Source: JBEBBU01 sp041158225 (GTDB lineage: Bacteria; Pseudomonadota; Gammaproteobacteria; Methylococcales; Methylococcaceae). From it: a DNA stretch of 22,211 nt. The position numbers were made by a program, and so were the translations under genes. The notes below the pieces were generated by a model. It worked only from the letters and a program-made list of their open reading frames with translations. It ran no database searches and was not told where the DNA came from. How positions within the stretch are numbered: position 1 is the first letter of the stretch; every line of letters starts with the position of its first letter. Shown here one piece after another: positions 1 to 7,427 of this stretch. The stretch is from assembly GCA_041158225.1 (NCBI GenBank), contig JBEBBU010000060.1, positions 1 to 22,211 of the forward strand, given 5' to 3'.

Positions 1-81
1 GTCGCCCGCCTGCATCCAGTCGAAAAAACCTTTGGAGCTGGCTGAGCGTATGCCATTCAGATTGGCGGAAATGATTTTCAT
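1..81 (-). CDS. xth: Exodeoxyribonuclease III / AP endonuclease, N-terminal fragment
   Basis: Reading leftwards from an ATG at position 81 gives 27 codons that run off the window edge: MKIISANLNGIRSA, then SSKGFFDWMQAGD. This is the typical start of the ExoA/Xth branch of exonuclease III, which cuts the DNA backbone at abasic sites in base excision repair. The asparagine in the first strand (ANLNG) belongs to the conserved metal/phosphate-binding segment of the family. Only the N-terminus is visible, so catalytic residues further on cannot be checked. No strong Shine-Dalgarno sequence is visible upstream. The gene is divergent from rpmE, with about 100 bases between the two starts. Confidence 0.78.
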   Translation of the reverse strand, partial: MKIISANLNGIRSASSKGFFDWMQAGD

Positions 82-107
82 GCTGCTGGAGTAAAAGGTT
101 GCGGGAC

Positions 108-136
108 TTGCCGTCAGGCAGGGGATCCAGTATATT
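108..136 (+). promoter_or_regulatory. Sigma70-type promoter of rpmE
   Basis: A -35 box TTGCCG (108-113) is separated by 17 bases from a -10 box TATATT (131-136). Transcription would start near 143 and give a leader of about 37 bases before the rpmE ATG at 180. A 12-base interrupted palindrome (ACAG-TTTT-CTGT, 139-150) covers the predicted start point. It could be an operator or chance. Assignment rests on consensus match and spacing only. Confidence 0.55.
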
Positions 137-179
137 TTACAGTTTTCTGTCCTGTTGTATGTAGCGGAAGATTTTCATC

Positions 180-380
180 ATGAAACCAGAAACCCATCCC
201 CAGTATCTCTCCATCAACGTTAACTGCAGCTGCGGTAACACCTTCGAGACCAAGTCCACGCTGGGCAAGGATCTGAACGTTGAAGTATGCTCCTCCTGTC
301 ATCCCTTCTACACTGGCAAGCAGAAGATCGTGGATACCGCAGGTCGTGTAGACAAGTTCCGTCGCCGTTACGGCCGCTGA
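180..380 (+). CDS. rpmE: 50S ribosomal protein L31 (bL31), zinc-binding form
   Basis: This encodes a 66-residue protein with full bL31 similarity. HPQY lies near the N-terminus, followed by CSCGN, the core CSSCHPFYTGKQ, and the basic tail VDKFRRRYGR. Cysteines 16, 18, 37 and 40 form the zinc-binding set of the C+ paralogue; the zinc-independent C- form lacks these. bL31 sits in the large subunit and contributes to the bridge to the 30S head. The ATG is preceded by GGAAG (166-170) with a 9-base spacer. A promoter at 108-136 makes this a single-gene unit, and a 17-bp hairpin follows the stop. Confidence 0.97.
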   Translation: MKPETHPQYLSINVNCSCGNTFETKSTLGKDLNVEVCSSCHPFYTGKQKIVDTAGRVDKFRRRYGR

Positions 381-387
381 TCTACCC

Positions 388-427
388 CGATGGGCTGTAA
401 CCTGTCATGGCAGGTTACAGCCCATCG
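388..427. terminator. Perfect 17-bp hairpin between convergent rpmE and mrcA
   Basis: Arms 388-404 (CGATGGGCTGTAACCTG) and 411-427 are exact reverse complements with a 6-base loop (TCATGG). It lies 8 bases after the rpmE stop and 21 bases past the mrcA stop, so it is placed to end transcription from both sides. No run of T follows on either strand, so it is not a textbook intrinsic terminator. It may act with other factors or protect both mRNA 3' ends. Confidence 0.6.
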
Positions 428-447
428 GCTCGTCCCATCCCCCTACA

Positions 448-2940
448 TCAGAATAGCGACTCCATCGCGCTCGGTTCGCTGCTGCGTGCAGGTGGTGCTG
501 TTGGCGCTGGCATGACCGGCGTAGCAGGACTGCTGCCTGAATCCATCACTTCATCCTCAGGTTCCGTCTGTAACTGTGTTCCATCCTGATCCTGCGTTAT
601 CTCATAGCTGCTGCCGTCTTCGCTGCCATTGACGCTGTCTTCATGCTCGGGCAGATATTCCAGCAGACTGCCAGGCACCGCTGAGCCCAGTACCTGCCCA
701 TTGCCCGGATCAATATGCACGGCATGCAGTCCAGATGGCAGCTTGAAACTACGTTCAGCCTGTCCTGCCATGGCTTCCTTCATGAAGTACATCCACATCG
801 GCAGTGCTGTATGACCGCCGGTTTCCTTCTCACCCAGCGAGGTATAGGAATCCTTGCCTACCCAGGCCGTGGCCACAAAACCCGGGGCATAACCGCTGAA
901 CCAGGCATCCCGGTAATCATTGGTAGTGCCGGTCTTGCCGGCCAGATCCTGGCGACCCAGCTGCAGTGCCTGGGTGGCCGTCCCCTGACGGATCACATCC
1001 TGCAGCATGGAATTCATCATGTAGTGCGTTTCAGGGGAAATGATCCGCCTGGCGACGCCGTCACCGGAACTGCCGCTGGCACAGTCAGGGCAGGCCCTGG
1101 CTGGACTTGCAGCGTACAGCACCCGTCCGTCCTGGGTTTCAATACGGTCAATCAGGTAGGGATCGACATGAAATCCACCATTGGCAAAGACCGCATAGGC
1201 AGACGCCATCTGCAGCGGTGTGGCGATGCCACTGCCCAGCGCCAGGGTAAGGGAGTGGGGCAGTTCATTCTTGCTGAAGCCAAACAGCATGGCCTGATCA
1301 ATCACATCATCAATGCCCACATCCTTGAGAAGGCGTATGGAGACCATGTTTCTGGATTTGGCCAGTGCTTCCCGCAGCCGGGTGGGGCCATAGAAGCGCT
1401 CGGTATAGTTGTGCGGGCGCCAGACGCCACCTGGCGATGCCGGGTCAGCAAATGCCATCGGCGCATCATTGACAATGCTTGCCGGTGTAAATCCATGCTC
1501 AAGCGCTGCGGCATACAGGATGGGCTTGAATCCCGAACCTGGCTGGCGCTGCGCCTGCGTCACGCGGTTGAAATTGCTGGCCAGAAAGTCTGATCCACCG
1601 ACCAGCGCTGCTATGGAGCCATCCTGGGCATTCAGGGCCACCAGCGCGCTTTCGGCGGCGGGTATCTGGGTCAGTTGCCACTTCTGCTCACCTGCTGGCC
1701 GGATGCGTATCAGATCGCCTGCTTTCAGCACCTCGCGCAGGCTGCGATGTGTCCAGCGTACCGATTCAGGGCCCAGTTCCAGTGATTGCGGCTGGCCGGT
1801 ATAAAGCGTGGCCGTCCTGTCTTTCACGGCAGTGACCAGTGCCGGCCTGCCAAGGTTGGAGGTTTGCCCCATGGCCAGCAGTCTGGCATTCCAGGCTTCA
1901 GGGGTATTCTCCAGCCTGAGATCCACATGTCCCACGGCACCACGGTAGCCATGACGTTCATCATAGTCACGCAGCCCCTGCAGTACCGCATTCTGGGCGG
2001 CTGTCTGCAGCCGGCTGTCTATGGTGGCATAGACCTTGTAGCCAAGGTCATAGGATTCTTCACCATACTGCTGGAAAACCTCACTGCGTACCATTTCAGC
2101 CACATACGGCGCGTTCAGGTCATAAGGCGTCGTATGGATGCTGGCGACCAGCGGGGTGTTCAGGGCATCCTGGAAAGCTTCATCGCTGATCATGTCCAGC
2201 TTGCGCATGCGCCTCAGCACATAGTTACGGCGAATCCTGGCCCGTTCCGGATTGGCCACCGGGTTATAGGCTGAAGGTGCTTTGGGCAGGCCGGCAATCA
2301 CCGCCATCTCGCTCAGGCTGAGCGCCTGGATGCTTTTGCCAAAATAGACCTGGGCAGCCGCCTCAATGCCATAGGCATGATGGCCAAAGTAAATCTTGTT
2401 GAGGTAGAGCTCGAAAATCTGCTGTTTGCTGAGTTCCTGTTCAATCCGGATGGCCAGCATGATTTCCCTGACCTTGCGCAGCATGGTTTTTTCGCTGCTG
2501 AGAAAGAAATTGCGTGCTACCTGCATGGTGATGGTGCTACCGCCCTGACGTTTTTCGCCGGTCAGGGCAAAGCTGAAGACTGCACGCAGTATGCCCTGGT
2601 AGTCCACGCCGGGATGTTCAAAAAAACGGTCATCCTCGGCAGCCAGAAAGGCATTGAGGAATGGTTCAGGTATGGCTGCGTAGGCTACAGGCATGCGCTT
2701 CTTTTCACCGAACTGGCCTATCAGTCTGCCATCCCGGGTATAGACCGACATCGGCATCTGGTAGTGCATTTCCTTCAGCATATGCGTATCAGGAAGCTGC
2801 GGTTCGAGATGCCTGTAGAGGGCAAACACACCGAGGCCGGCGGCAAATACCAGCGCGAGTAGCGCTTCCAGAAGGAAAGTCAGCAGGCTGAAGCGGACAG
2901 GCGATGATTTCTTCTTGGGAGCAGCCACAGTGGTATTCAC
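448..2940 (-). CDS. mrcA: Penicillin-binding protein 1A (bifunctional glycosyltransferase/transpeptidase)
   Basis: An 830-residue class A PBP that polymerises and cross-links peptidoglycan at the inner membrane. A short cytoplasmic tail is followed by one membrane anchor (about residues 17-42). The GT51 domain shows EDDRFFEHPG (catalytic E102), GGSTITMQ (133-140), RKVREI and ELYLNKIYFG. An OB-like insert occupies about 310-430. The transpeptidase domain shows SGFK (nucleophile S469, K472), SRN (529-531) and KTGT (669-672). The last 65 residues are acidic and Ser/Pro-rich, probably disordered, ending in ESLF. The start is GTG, with GAAGG about 13 bases upstream. It is divergent from the pil operon, the arrangement known as ponA–pilMNOPQ in Pseudomonas. 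Confidence 0.96.
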   Translation of the reverse strand: MNTTVAAPKKKSSPVRFSLLTFLLEALLALVFAAGLGVFALYRHLEPQLPDTHMLKEMHYQMPMSVYTRDGRLIGQFGEKKRMPVAYAAIPEPFLNAFLAAEDDRFFEHPGVDYQGILRAVFSFALTGEKRQGGSTITMQVARNFFLSSEKTMLRKVREIMLAIRIEQELSKQQIFELYLNKIYFGHHAYGIEAAAQVYFGKSIQALSLSEMAVIAGLPKAPSAYNPVANPERARIRRNYVLRRMRKLDMISDEAFQDALNTPLVASIHTTPYDLNAPYVAEMVRSEVFQQYGEESYDLGYKVYATIDSRLQTAAQNAVLQGLRDYDERHGYRGAVGHVDLRLENTPEAWNARLLAMGQTSNLGRPALVTAVKDRTATLYTGQPQSLELGPESVRWTHRSLREVLKAGDLIRIRPAGEQKWQLTQIPAAESALVALNAQDGSIAALVGGSDFLASNFNRVTQAQRQPGSGFKPILYAAALEHGFTPASIVNDAPMAFADPASPGGVWRPHNYTERFYGPTRLREALAKSRNMVSIRLLKDVGIDDVIDQAMLFGFSKNELPHSLTLALGSGIATPLQMASAYAVFANGGFHVDPYLIDRIETQDGRVLYAASPARACPDCASGSSGDGVARRIISPETHYMMNSMLQDVIRQGTATQALQLGRQDLAGKTGTTNDYRDAWFSGYAPGFVATAWVGKDSYTSLGEKETGGHTALPMWMYFMKEAMAGQAERSFKLPSGLHAVHIDPGNGQVLGSAVPGSLLEYLPEHEDSVNGSEDGSSYEITQDQDGTQLQTEPEDEVMDSGSSPATPVMPAPTAPPARSSEPSAMESLF

Positions 2941-2958
2941 TCAGGGATTCAGGCCTTC

Positions 2959-2966
2959 ACTATACT
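2959..2966. promoter_or_regulatory. Possible shared -10 region between mrcA and pilM
   Basis: The short divergent gap (2941-3005) has one AT-rich patch, ACTATACT. Read rightwards it contains TATACT and read leftwards TATAGT, either of which could be a -10 box. No good -35 box at 16-18 bases is visible on either strand. The nearest for pilM is TTCACT at 2936-2941, with a 19-base spacer. This is a weak call. Confidence 0.22.
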
Positions 2967-2994
2967 ACAAAGCAGAGGGGTGAGCGCTGGCCGG

Positions 2995-2999
2995 GGAGG
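2995..2999 (+). promoter_or_regulatory. Ribosome binding site deciding the pilM start
   Basis: GGAGG, 6 bases before the ATG at 3006. It favours this start over the in-frame ATG at 2904, which would overlap the 5' end of mrcA on the other strand and has no comparable site. Confidence 0.6.
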
Positions 3000-3005
3000 T
3001 GGGTG

Positions 3006-3968
3006 ATGATGCTTGGGCACTGGCGGTCTGCCAAGGTACACGCGGCCATGGCCATTGAACTGGGTGACAGGGCACTGACGGCTCTGGTGCTGGTCCATCG
3101 TGCAGGTCATGCGCCCGAAGGACAGCTGCACCAGCTGGCTCTGCCTGCACGGCTGATGGAACGGCACAGGGTGATGGACCCTGCAGCACTGGCCAGCCTG
3201 CTGGCGACATTGCGTTTGCGCATAGGGCGTGCCGACATGCAGACCCTGCTGGCCATGCCGGACAGTCTGGTCATCAGTCGTGAAAGCCGCCTGCCGGCAG
3301 GTCTTGCCAGCATGGCAGTCGAGCAGCATTTTCGCATGCTGCTGGATGAAATGCTGCCAGGGGAGTCCGGGCAGTTATGCCTTGATTATGCAAAGCGCCA
3401 GCCGCCGGCCCAGGGGCTTGAGTCCTGGGAAATGGTAGCCTGCCGTCGCGACTGTGTGCGTGAGCGCACCGATCTGCTGGCCCGTTCCGGCTTCAGGGTG
3501 GATGTTGTGGAGACCGAAGCCCATGCCATGCAGCGTGCACTGGGCTGGCTGGCGGGCATGACAGGGGGTAACTCACGTTCTGGTGTACTGCTGGCACTGG
3601 AATCCGGACTGCAGCTGACGCTGTGGGAAAAGGGTGTGATGATGAACCGGCACACCCTGTCCAGAGAAGTGCTGGCCATGGATGCTGTGGGTGGTATGGC
3701 TGGTGCCGCCATACACCAGTTTTTCGGTCATGCTGGCAGTGCGGCACCAGGCGCGGCACCTGCACTGCTCTGGTATGGTGGAGGCCTGCTCGAGTCACGT
3801 CCGGCCTGGCTGATGCAGCTTGTTCCTGCAGGTTGCCGGCCGCTGGCAGAGCTCATGGCTGCACACATTCCCGGTCTGATACCCGAGGGAGTGCCTGATA
3901 CAGACAGCCTGACACTGCTGCGTCTGCTGGGGCTGGCACTGCGGGGAGCTGGCCTTGTCGACGATTAA
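3006..3968 (+). CDS. pilM: PilM-like (ComA-like) type IV pilus assembly protein, degenerate actin-like fold
   Basis: A 320-residue cytoplasmic protein. The call rests on first position in a pilMNOPQ operon next to mrcA and on the central segment VACRRDCVRERTDLL plus GFRVDVVETEAHAMQ, which aligns with the PilM subdomain that replaces an actin-like domain. PilM normally binds ATP and the N-terminus of PilN, linking the inner-membrane platform to the alignment complex. The usual phosphate motifs are poorly kept: AIELGDRA stands in place of the DxG-type loop and LALESGLQLTL in place of the second loop. YGGGLL, resembling the adenosine motif, remains. An in-frame ATG at 2904 lies inside mrcA. I chose 3006 because GGAGG (2995-2999) sits 6 bases upstream. 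Confidence 0.72.
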   Translation: MMLGHWRSAKVHAAMAIELGDRALTALVLVHRAGHAPEGQLHQLALPARLMERHRVMDPAALASLLATLRLRIGRADMQTLLAMPDSLVISRESRLPAGLASMAVEQHFRMLLDEMLPGESGQLCLDYAKRQPPAQGLESWEMVACRRDCVRERTDLLARSGFRVDVVETEAHAMQRALGWLAGMTGGNSRSGVLLALESGLQLTLWEKGVMMNRHTLSREVLAMDAVGGMAGAAIHQFFGHAGSAAPGAAPALLWYGGGLLESRPAWLMQLVPAGCRPLAELMAAHIPGLIPEGVPDTDSLTLLRLLGLALRGAGLVDD

Positions 3969-4488
3969 TCTGGTCAGGGCCGAAGCCGCTGACGGGCGTA
4001 AGCAGCTGCTGGTGCGGCTGGTGTTTCTGTTCCTGCTGCTCCTGCCTCTGGCCACCGCCATCATCTATCGGGAGCAATCCGGGAGGCTGGCAGCACTACA
4101 GCGTATCAGGGATGATCTCCGCGCCGGATACGGGCAGCTGCAGCTACAGGTGCGGCAGCATGAGGACATGCAGGCGCTGACCTATCATCTGGCTGCCCGG
4201 GCTACGCTGCTAGAATCCTTGCAGTATCAGGATGATGCGATGCTGGCATTGCTGCTGCATCTGCCTGAGCTGCTGCCCGCCGGAGTGAGGGTCATCAGTC
4301 TGCAGCATCACCGCGAAGGCTGGCTGCTTGAGGCGGAAAGCCGGGAACATGAGGCGATCAGCCAGCTGGTGGCCGATCTGGGGCGCTATCTTGGTCATTC
4401 CGGTCTCAGGCCGCTGCGACTTACTGCCCTGCCGGATACTGCCGGCAGCCTCCAGCTGCGCTTTGCGCTGGAATGGAAAGCGCCATGA
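3955..4488 (+). CDS. pilN: PilN, inner-membrane type IV pilus alignment protein
   Basis: A 177-residue bitopic inner-membrane protein. The N-terminus STINLVRAEA matches the conserved INLLPWR-type motif with which PilN contacts PilM. One membrane helix follows (about residues 19-37, rich in Leu, with VFLFLLLLPLATAI). After that comes a coiled-coil-like stretch and a small periplasmic ferredoxin-like domain (about 95-175). The start is TTG, chosen because GGGGAG (3943-3948) lies 6 bases before it and no ATG or GTG fits the motif. It overlaps the end of pilM by 14 bases, and its stop overlaps the next ATG, suggesting translational coupling. Confidence 0.82.
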   Translation: MSTINLVRAEAADGRKQLLVRLVFLFLLLLPLATAIIYREQSGRLAALQRIRDDLRAGYGQLQLQVRQHEDMQALTYHLAARATLLESLQYQDDAMLALLLHLPELLPAGVRVISLQHHREGWLLEAESREHEAISQLVADLGRYLGHSGLRPLRLTALPDTAGSLQLRFALEWKAP

Positions 4489-5453
4489 CCAGGGTTCGGG
4501 ACTGGCGTATACGGCTGCTGCATGCGATGCAGGGTGGTGCGGGTTTCTGGCGTGTGGCCCTCATGCTCACGCTGCTCGAAATCATGCTGCTGCTGGGGCT
4601 GTGTCTGCCACGCCAGCAGATCCTGATGGCATTGCAGGATGAAATCACGGTGCTGCGCCAGGATATGACGGCGTTGCTGGCAGAAGATGGCGCCGGGCAG
4701 GCACTGGAACAGGCGGCATCACGCTATGCCGATGCCCTGGCCTTCTGGCCCGCCGCCATCATGCCTGCCCGCTGGATGTCAGAGGCCGCCGGCTGGGCAC
4801 GGGCCAGCGCGGTGAGTCTGGAACATTTGCATCCAGACAGGGAACGTGACCATGGCGATTACGCCGTCACCAGCCTTGATCTGGCGCTGCATGGCAGTTT
4901 TGCAGGGATTACCCGTTTTCTGGCCCATATGCTGACGCATGCCGATCATGCGGGACTTGCCAGCCTGAAACTGCAGTCACGCCATGACGGCCAGCTTGAT
5001 CTTGAGGCTGTGGTGGAACTGCGTCATGAGCAGATGCTGCGGCCACTGGGTCTGGCAAGACGGCTGGACAGGAATGATCCGGCGCCATGGATCCGGCAGC
5101 TGGCGCTCAGGCTGGAAAGCCAGAGAGATCCTTTTCATGACGTGATCCATGCTGCGGATGCATTGGCAGGTGAGGGCGACAGCCCGCTGCTGCAGCTGGA
5201 TCCCAGGCATCTGGTACTGCGCGGCAGTCTGAGCGGGGCGGGTACTGCCTGGGGTATCCTCCAGGCGGGTGATGGCCAGCTCTATCAGGTCAGCCGTGGC
5301 GATCTGCTGGGACAGCCCGCCTGGCGCGTCAGCATGGTACTGGCGCATGAGGTTGTCCTGGAGTCCACCCATCATGCGGCCAGTGCAGCGCCGGAGCTGC
5401 TCAGGATTCATGGGATGCAGCAGAAGGCGGCTGCGCATGGGTCTGCGCCATGA
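4485..5453 (+). CDS. pilO/pilP: PilO–PilP fusion protein
   Basis: A 322-residue protein in the place where two separate genes are expected. Residues 1-190 look like PilO: a short cytoplasmic end, a membrane helix (about 22-42), a coiled-coil segment, then a periplasmic domain with LDLALHGSFAGITRFL, the PilO/GspM-like fold signature. From residue 214, RDPF begins a PilP-like beta domain (LDPRHLVLRGSLSG, QAGDGQLYQVSRGDLLG). In other bacteria PilP is a separate inner-membrane lipoprotein whose beta domain contacts the PilQ secretin. Here the lipid anchor is replaced by the PilO membrane helix. The ATG at 4485 overlaps the pilN stop as ATGA; an in-frame ATG at 4473 is the alternative. The gene overlaps pilQ in the same way at 5450-5453. 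I see no frameshift at the junction. Confidence 0.8.
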   Translation: MTRVRDWRIRLLHAMQGGAGFWRVALMLTLLEIMLLLGLCLPRQQILMALQDEITVLRQDMTALLAEDGAGQALEQAASRYADALAFWPAAIMPARWMSEAAGWARASAVSLEHLHPDRERDHGDYAVTSLDLALHGSFAGITRFLAHMLTHADHAGLASLKLQSRHDGQLDLEAVVELRHEQMLRPLGLARRLDRNDPAPWIRQLALRLESQRDPFHDVIHAADALAGEGDSPLLQLDPRHLVLRGSLSGAGTAWGILQAGDGQLYQVSRGDLLGQPAWRVSMVLAHEVVLESTHHAASAAPELLRIHGMQQKAAAHGSAP

Positions 5454-6820
5454 ACAGGTGCTGGTCTATGCCTGTCCTGCTCTCATGGTGGCTGCTCGCC
5501 GTATCCCAGGCACTCACGGCAGCGCAGCCGGCACCCCAGCCGCCGAGGGTTTCCATGAATTTCCAGGATATTTCGATCCGTTCGGCACTGCAGCTGCTGG
5601 CTGACTATACGCATGTCAACCTGCTGGTGAGTGACAGTGTGCAGGGGCAGGTCAGCATCCATCTCGAGGATGTGCCCTGGGAGCAGGCCATGGCCCATCT
5701 CCTCAGCCTGAAAGGGCTGGGCAGGCGTCAGGAAGGCAATGTCCTGCAGATTGCGCCACTGGCTGAACTGCAGCGTCTGGATCAGGTCAGCCTTGACCCC
5801 CTGCAGATTGAGGTGATTCCCGTGCATTACACCCGGGCCGAATCCATCCGTGAGGTACTTTACAGCAGCAGCCAGACCAGTACCCAGAACCAGATCAGGC
5901 ATACCACCACCCATGATGGTGCCCTGCTGCTCAAGGATGCCGAGCAGACCTCCAGCCGCCAGACCCAGGCGGCCCAGTCCCTGCTGTCGGCCCGGGGGCA
6001 TGTCAGTGCCGACATTCGAACCAACCAGCTGATCGTGCAGGATACCCGTCTCCAGCTGCAGCGCATCCGCGAACTGGTGGCCCAGCTGGACCGTCCGGTC
6101 AGGCAGGTACTGGTGGAGGCGCGCATCGTGATTGCCAGTCTGGACTTTTCTGAAGAACTGGGTGCCAAAATGGCACTCAAGCCGCGCAAGCAGCCGCCCC
6201 AGCCGACCTTCGCCAGTCTCGGTGCTGACCTTCTCACCCATACACCTTATGGTTCGGCCCAGTATGTCATTGCCATGGGCGATTACCTGCTGGACATGGA
6301 ACTCTCGGCCGCAGAAAAACAGGGCAGGGGAGAAGTCATATCCCATCCGCGTCTGCTGACGACCGACCAGAGTCGCGCGCTGATCCGCCAGGGGCTGCAG
6401 ATCCCCTACCAGGTGACCCAGCAGGGCACTGGTGGCGGGAATCCGGTGCAGAACATTGCATTCAAGGATGCCGTGCTGGAACTGAATGTCACACCGCATA
6501 TCACACCTGATGACCATATCCTGATGGACCTGGCCATCAAGAAGGATTCTGCAGGCCTGCCCCTGACCATCGGTGGCCAGCCGCCGATCGAAAAACGCGA
6601 AATTGATACGGTGGTCCAGGTGCATCACGGCGATACCGTCGTGCTGGGCGGCGTTTATGAGATCGTACAGCGTCAGGTGATTGATGAAGTGCCACTGCTC
6701 GGTGACCTGCCGCTGATCGGTTTTCTGTTCCGCAGCCAGCGTGTCGAGGATGACAAGAAGGAACTGCTGGTGTTTGTCACCCCTAAAATTCTGGACAGGG
6801 CCATGGCCGTCGCCCCCTGA
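5450..6820 (+). CDS. pilQ: Short type IV pilus / competence secretin (PilQ, ComE/HofQ type)
   Basis: A 456-residue outer-membrane secretin. A signal peptide (about 1-24, ending LTA) is followed by an STN-like N0 domain (about 36-103). An N1/KH-like domain follows (about 118-215), with RTNQLIVQD before it ends. The secretin pore domain (about 217-452) shows VLVEARIVIASLDFSEELG, ISHPRLLTTD, LNVTPHITPDD, and the hallmark VPLLGDLPLIGFLFRS (414-429) with VFVTPKIL. Typical PilQ of Pseudomonas exceeds 700 residues and carries AMIN domains before N0; none is present here. The length matches Haemophilus ComE and E. coli HofQ, which serve DNA uptake. The ATG overlaps the stop of the PilO–PilP gene (ATGA), so translation is probably coupled. 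Confidence 0.92.
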   Translation: MNRCWSMPVLLSWWLLAVSQALTAAQPAPQPPRVSMNFQDISIRSALQLLADYTHVNLLVSDSVQGQVSIHLEDVPWEQAMAHLLSLKGLGRRQEGNVLQIAPLAELQRLDQVSLDPLQIEVIPVHYTRAESIREVLYSSSQTSTQNQIRHTTTHDGALLLKDAEQTSSRQTQAAQSLLSARGHVSADIRTNQLIVQDTRLQLQRIRELVAQLDRPVRQVLVEARIVIASLDFSEELGAKMALKPRKQPPQPTFASLGADLLTHTPYGSAQYVIAMGDYLLDMELSAAEKQGRGEVISHPRLLTTDQSRALIRQGLQIPYQVTQQGTGGGNPVQNIAFKDAVLELNVTPHITPDDHILMDLAIKKDSAGLPLTIGGQPPIEKREIDTVVQVHHGDTVVLGGVYEIVQRQVIDEVPLLGDLPLIGFLFRSQRVEDDKKELLVFVTPKILDRAMAVAP

Positions 6821-6837
6821 AACGGTGCGCATGATAT

Positions 6838-6866
6838 GATGTGGCCATCAGTAGTGATGGCCCATC
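6838..6866 (+). promoter_or_regulatory. Hairpin abutting the aroK start codon
   Basis: GATG (6838-6841), a one-base bulge (T6842) and GGCCATCA (6843-6850) pair with TGATGGCC (6855-6862) and CATC (6863-6866) around a GTAG loop, giving a 12-bp stem. The last paired base immediately precedes the aroK ATG at 6867. No Shine-Dalgarno sequence is visible there. No T-run follows, so it is not an intrinsic terminator. It could control aroK translation or separate pilQ and aroK expression. Confidence 0.45.
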
Positions 6867-7391
6867 ATGCACCAGTCAGCCAATATTTTTCTCATCGGTC
6901 CCATGGGGGCCGGCAAATCCACCATCGGTCGCCTTCTGGCCAAGACGCTTGGTGTGCCTTTCTGTGACAGCGACCGTGAAATCGAGCTTCGCACCGGTGT
7001 CACCATCCCCATGATCTTCGAGTATGAAGGTGAGGCGGGGTTCAGAAAACGTGAGGCCCAGGTCCTGCAGGATCTGACCGGCCGTTCCGGTATCGTACTG
7101 GCGACGGGTGGTGGTTCGGTGCTGCTTGAGGACAACCGCCGCCTGCTGGCTTCCCGTGGCTTTGTGGTCTACCTGTGCTGTTCGGTGGAGCGGCAGTTGG
7201 AGCGCACCAGTCAGGACAGCAACCGCCCGCTACTGCAGACGGCTCATCCACGTCAGCGCCTGGAAGAACTGATGGCATTCCGCGACCCGATCTACCGCGA
7301 GCTGGCTGATTTTCAGGTGGATACCGGCGAGTACAACAGCCGCAGCGCTGTCAGAAAAATCCTCCAGGCTTTTGGTATTGATGTGGATTAA
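6867..7391 (+). CDS. aroK: Shikimate kinase
   Basis: A 174-residue cytoplasmic kinase that phosphorylates the 3-hydroxyl of shikimate with ATP, the fifth step of chorismate synthesis. The P-loop is GPMGAGKST (11-19). Substrate residues are D34 and D36 (CDSDREIE), R60 (GFRKRE) and the GGG at 81-83. R120 lies in the lid segment NRPLL. Length is normal. The only possible start in frame is the ATG at 6867, because a stop lies at 6855. aroB follows after 36 bases, the usual aroKB pair. Confidence 0.96.
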   Translation: MHQSANIFLIGPMGAGKSTIGRLLAKTLGVPFCDSDREIELRTGVTIPMIFEYEGEAGFRKREAQVLQDLTGRSGIVLATGGGSVLLEDNRRLLASRGFVVYLCCSVERQLERTSQDSNRPLLQTAHPRQRLEELMAFRDPIYRELADFQVDTGEYNSRSAVRKILQAFGIDVD

Positions 7392-7427
7392 GCCTGTTTC
7401 CGCTTTCATGGCCATTGAAGAACCATC

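Noticed and set aside
139..150. ACAG-TTTT-CTGT as a LexA box
   Set aside because: The LexA consensus has CTGT first and ACAG second, separated by eight bases. The order and spacing here are wrong.
715..1593. 292-codon plus-strand open frame inside mrcA
   Set aside because: It is antisense to the conserved transpeptidase domain and has no recognisable protein features.
5483..6832. 449-codon open frame on the minus strand opposite pilQ
   Set aside because: It mirrors a clear secretin gene, its translation shows no family motifs, and it begins past the end of pilQ with no ribosome binding site. It arises from third-position bias of the real gene.
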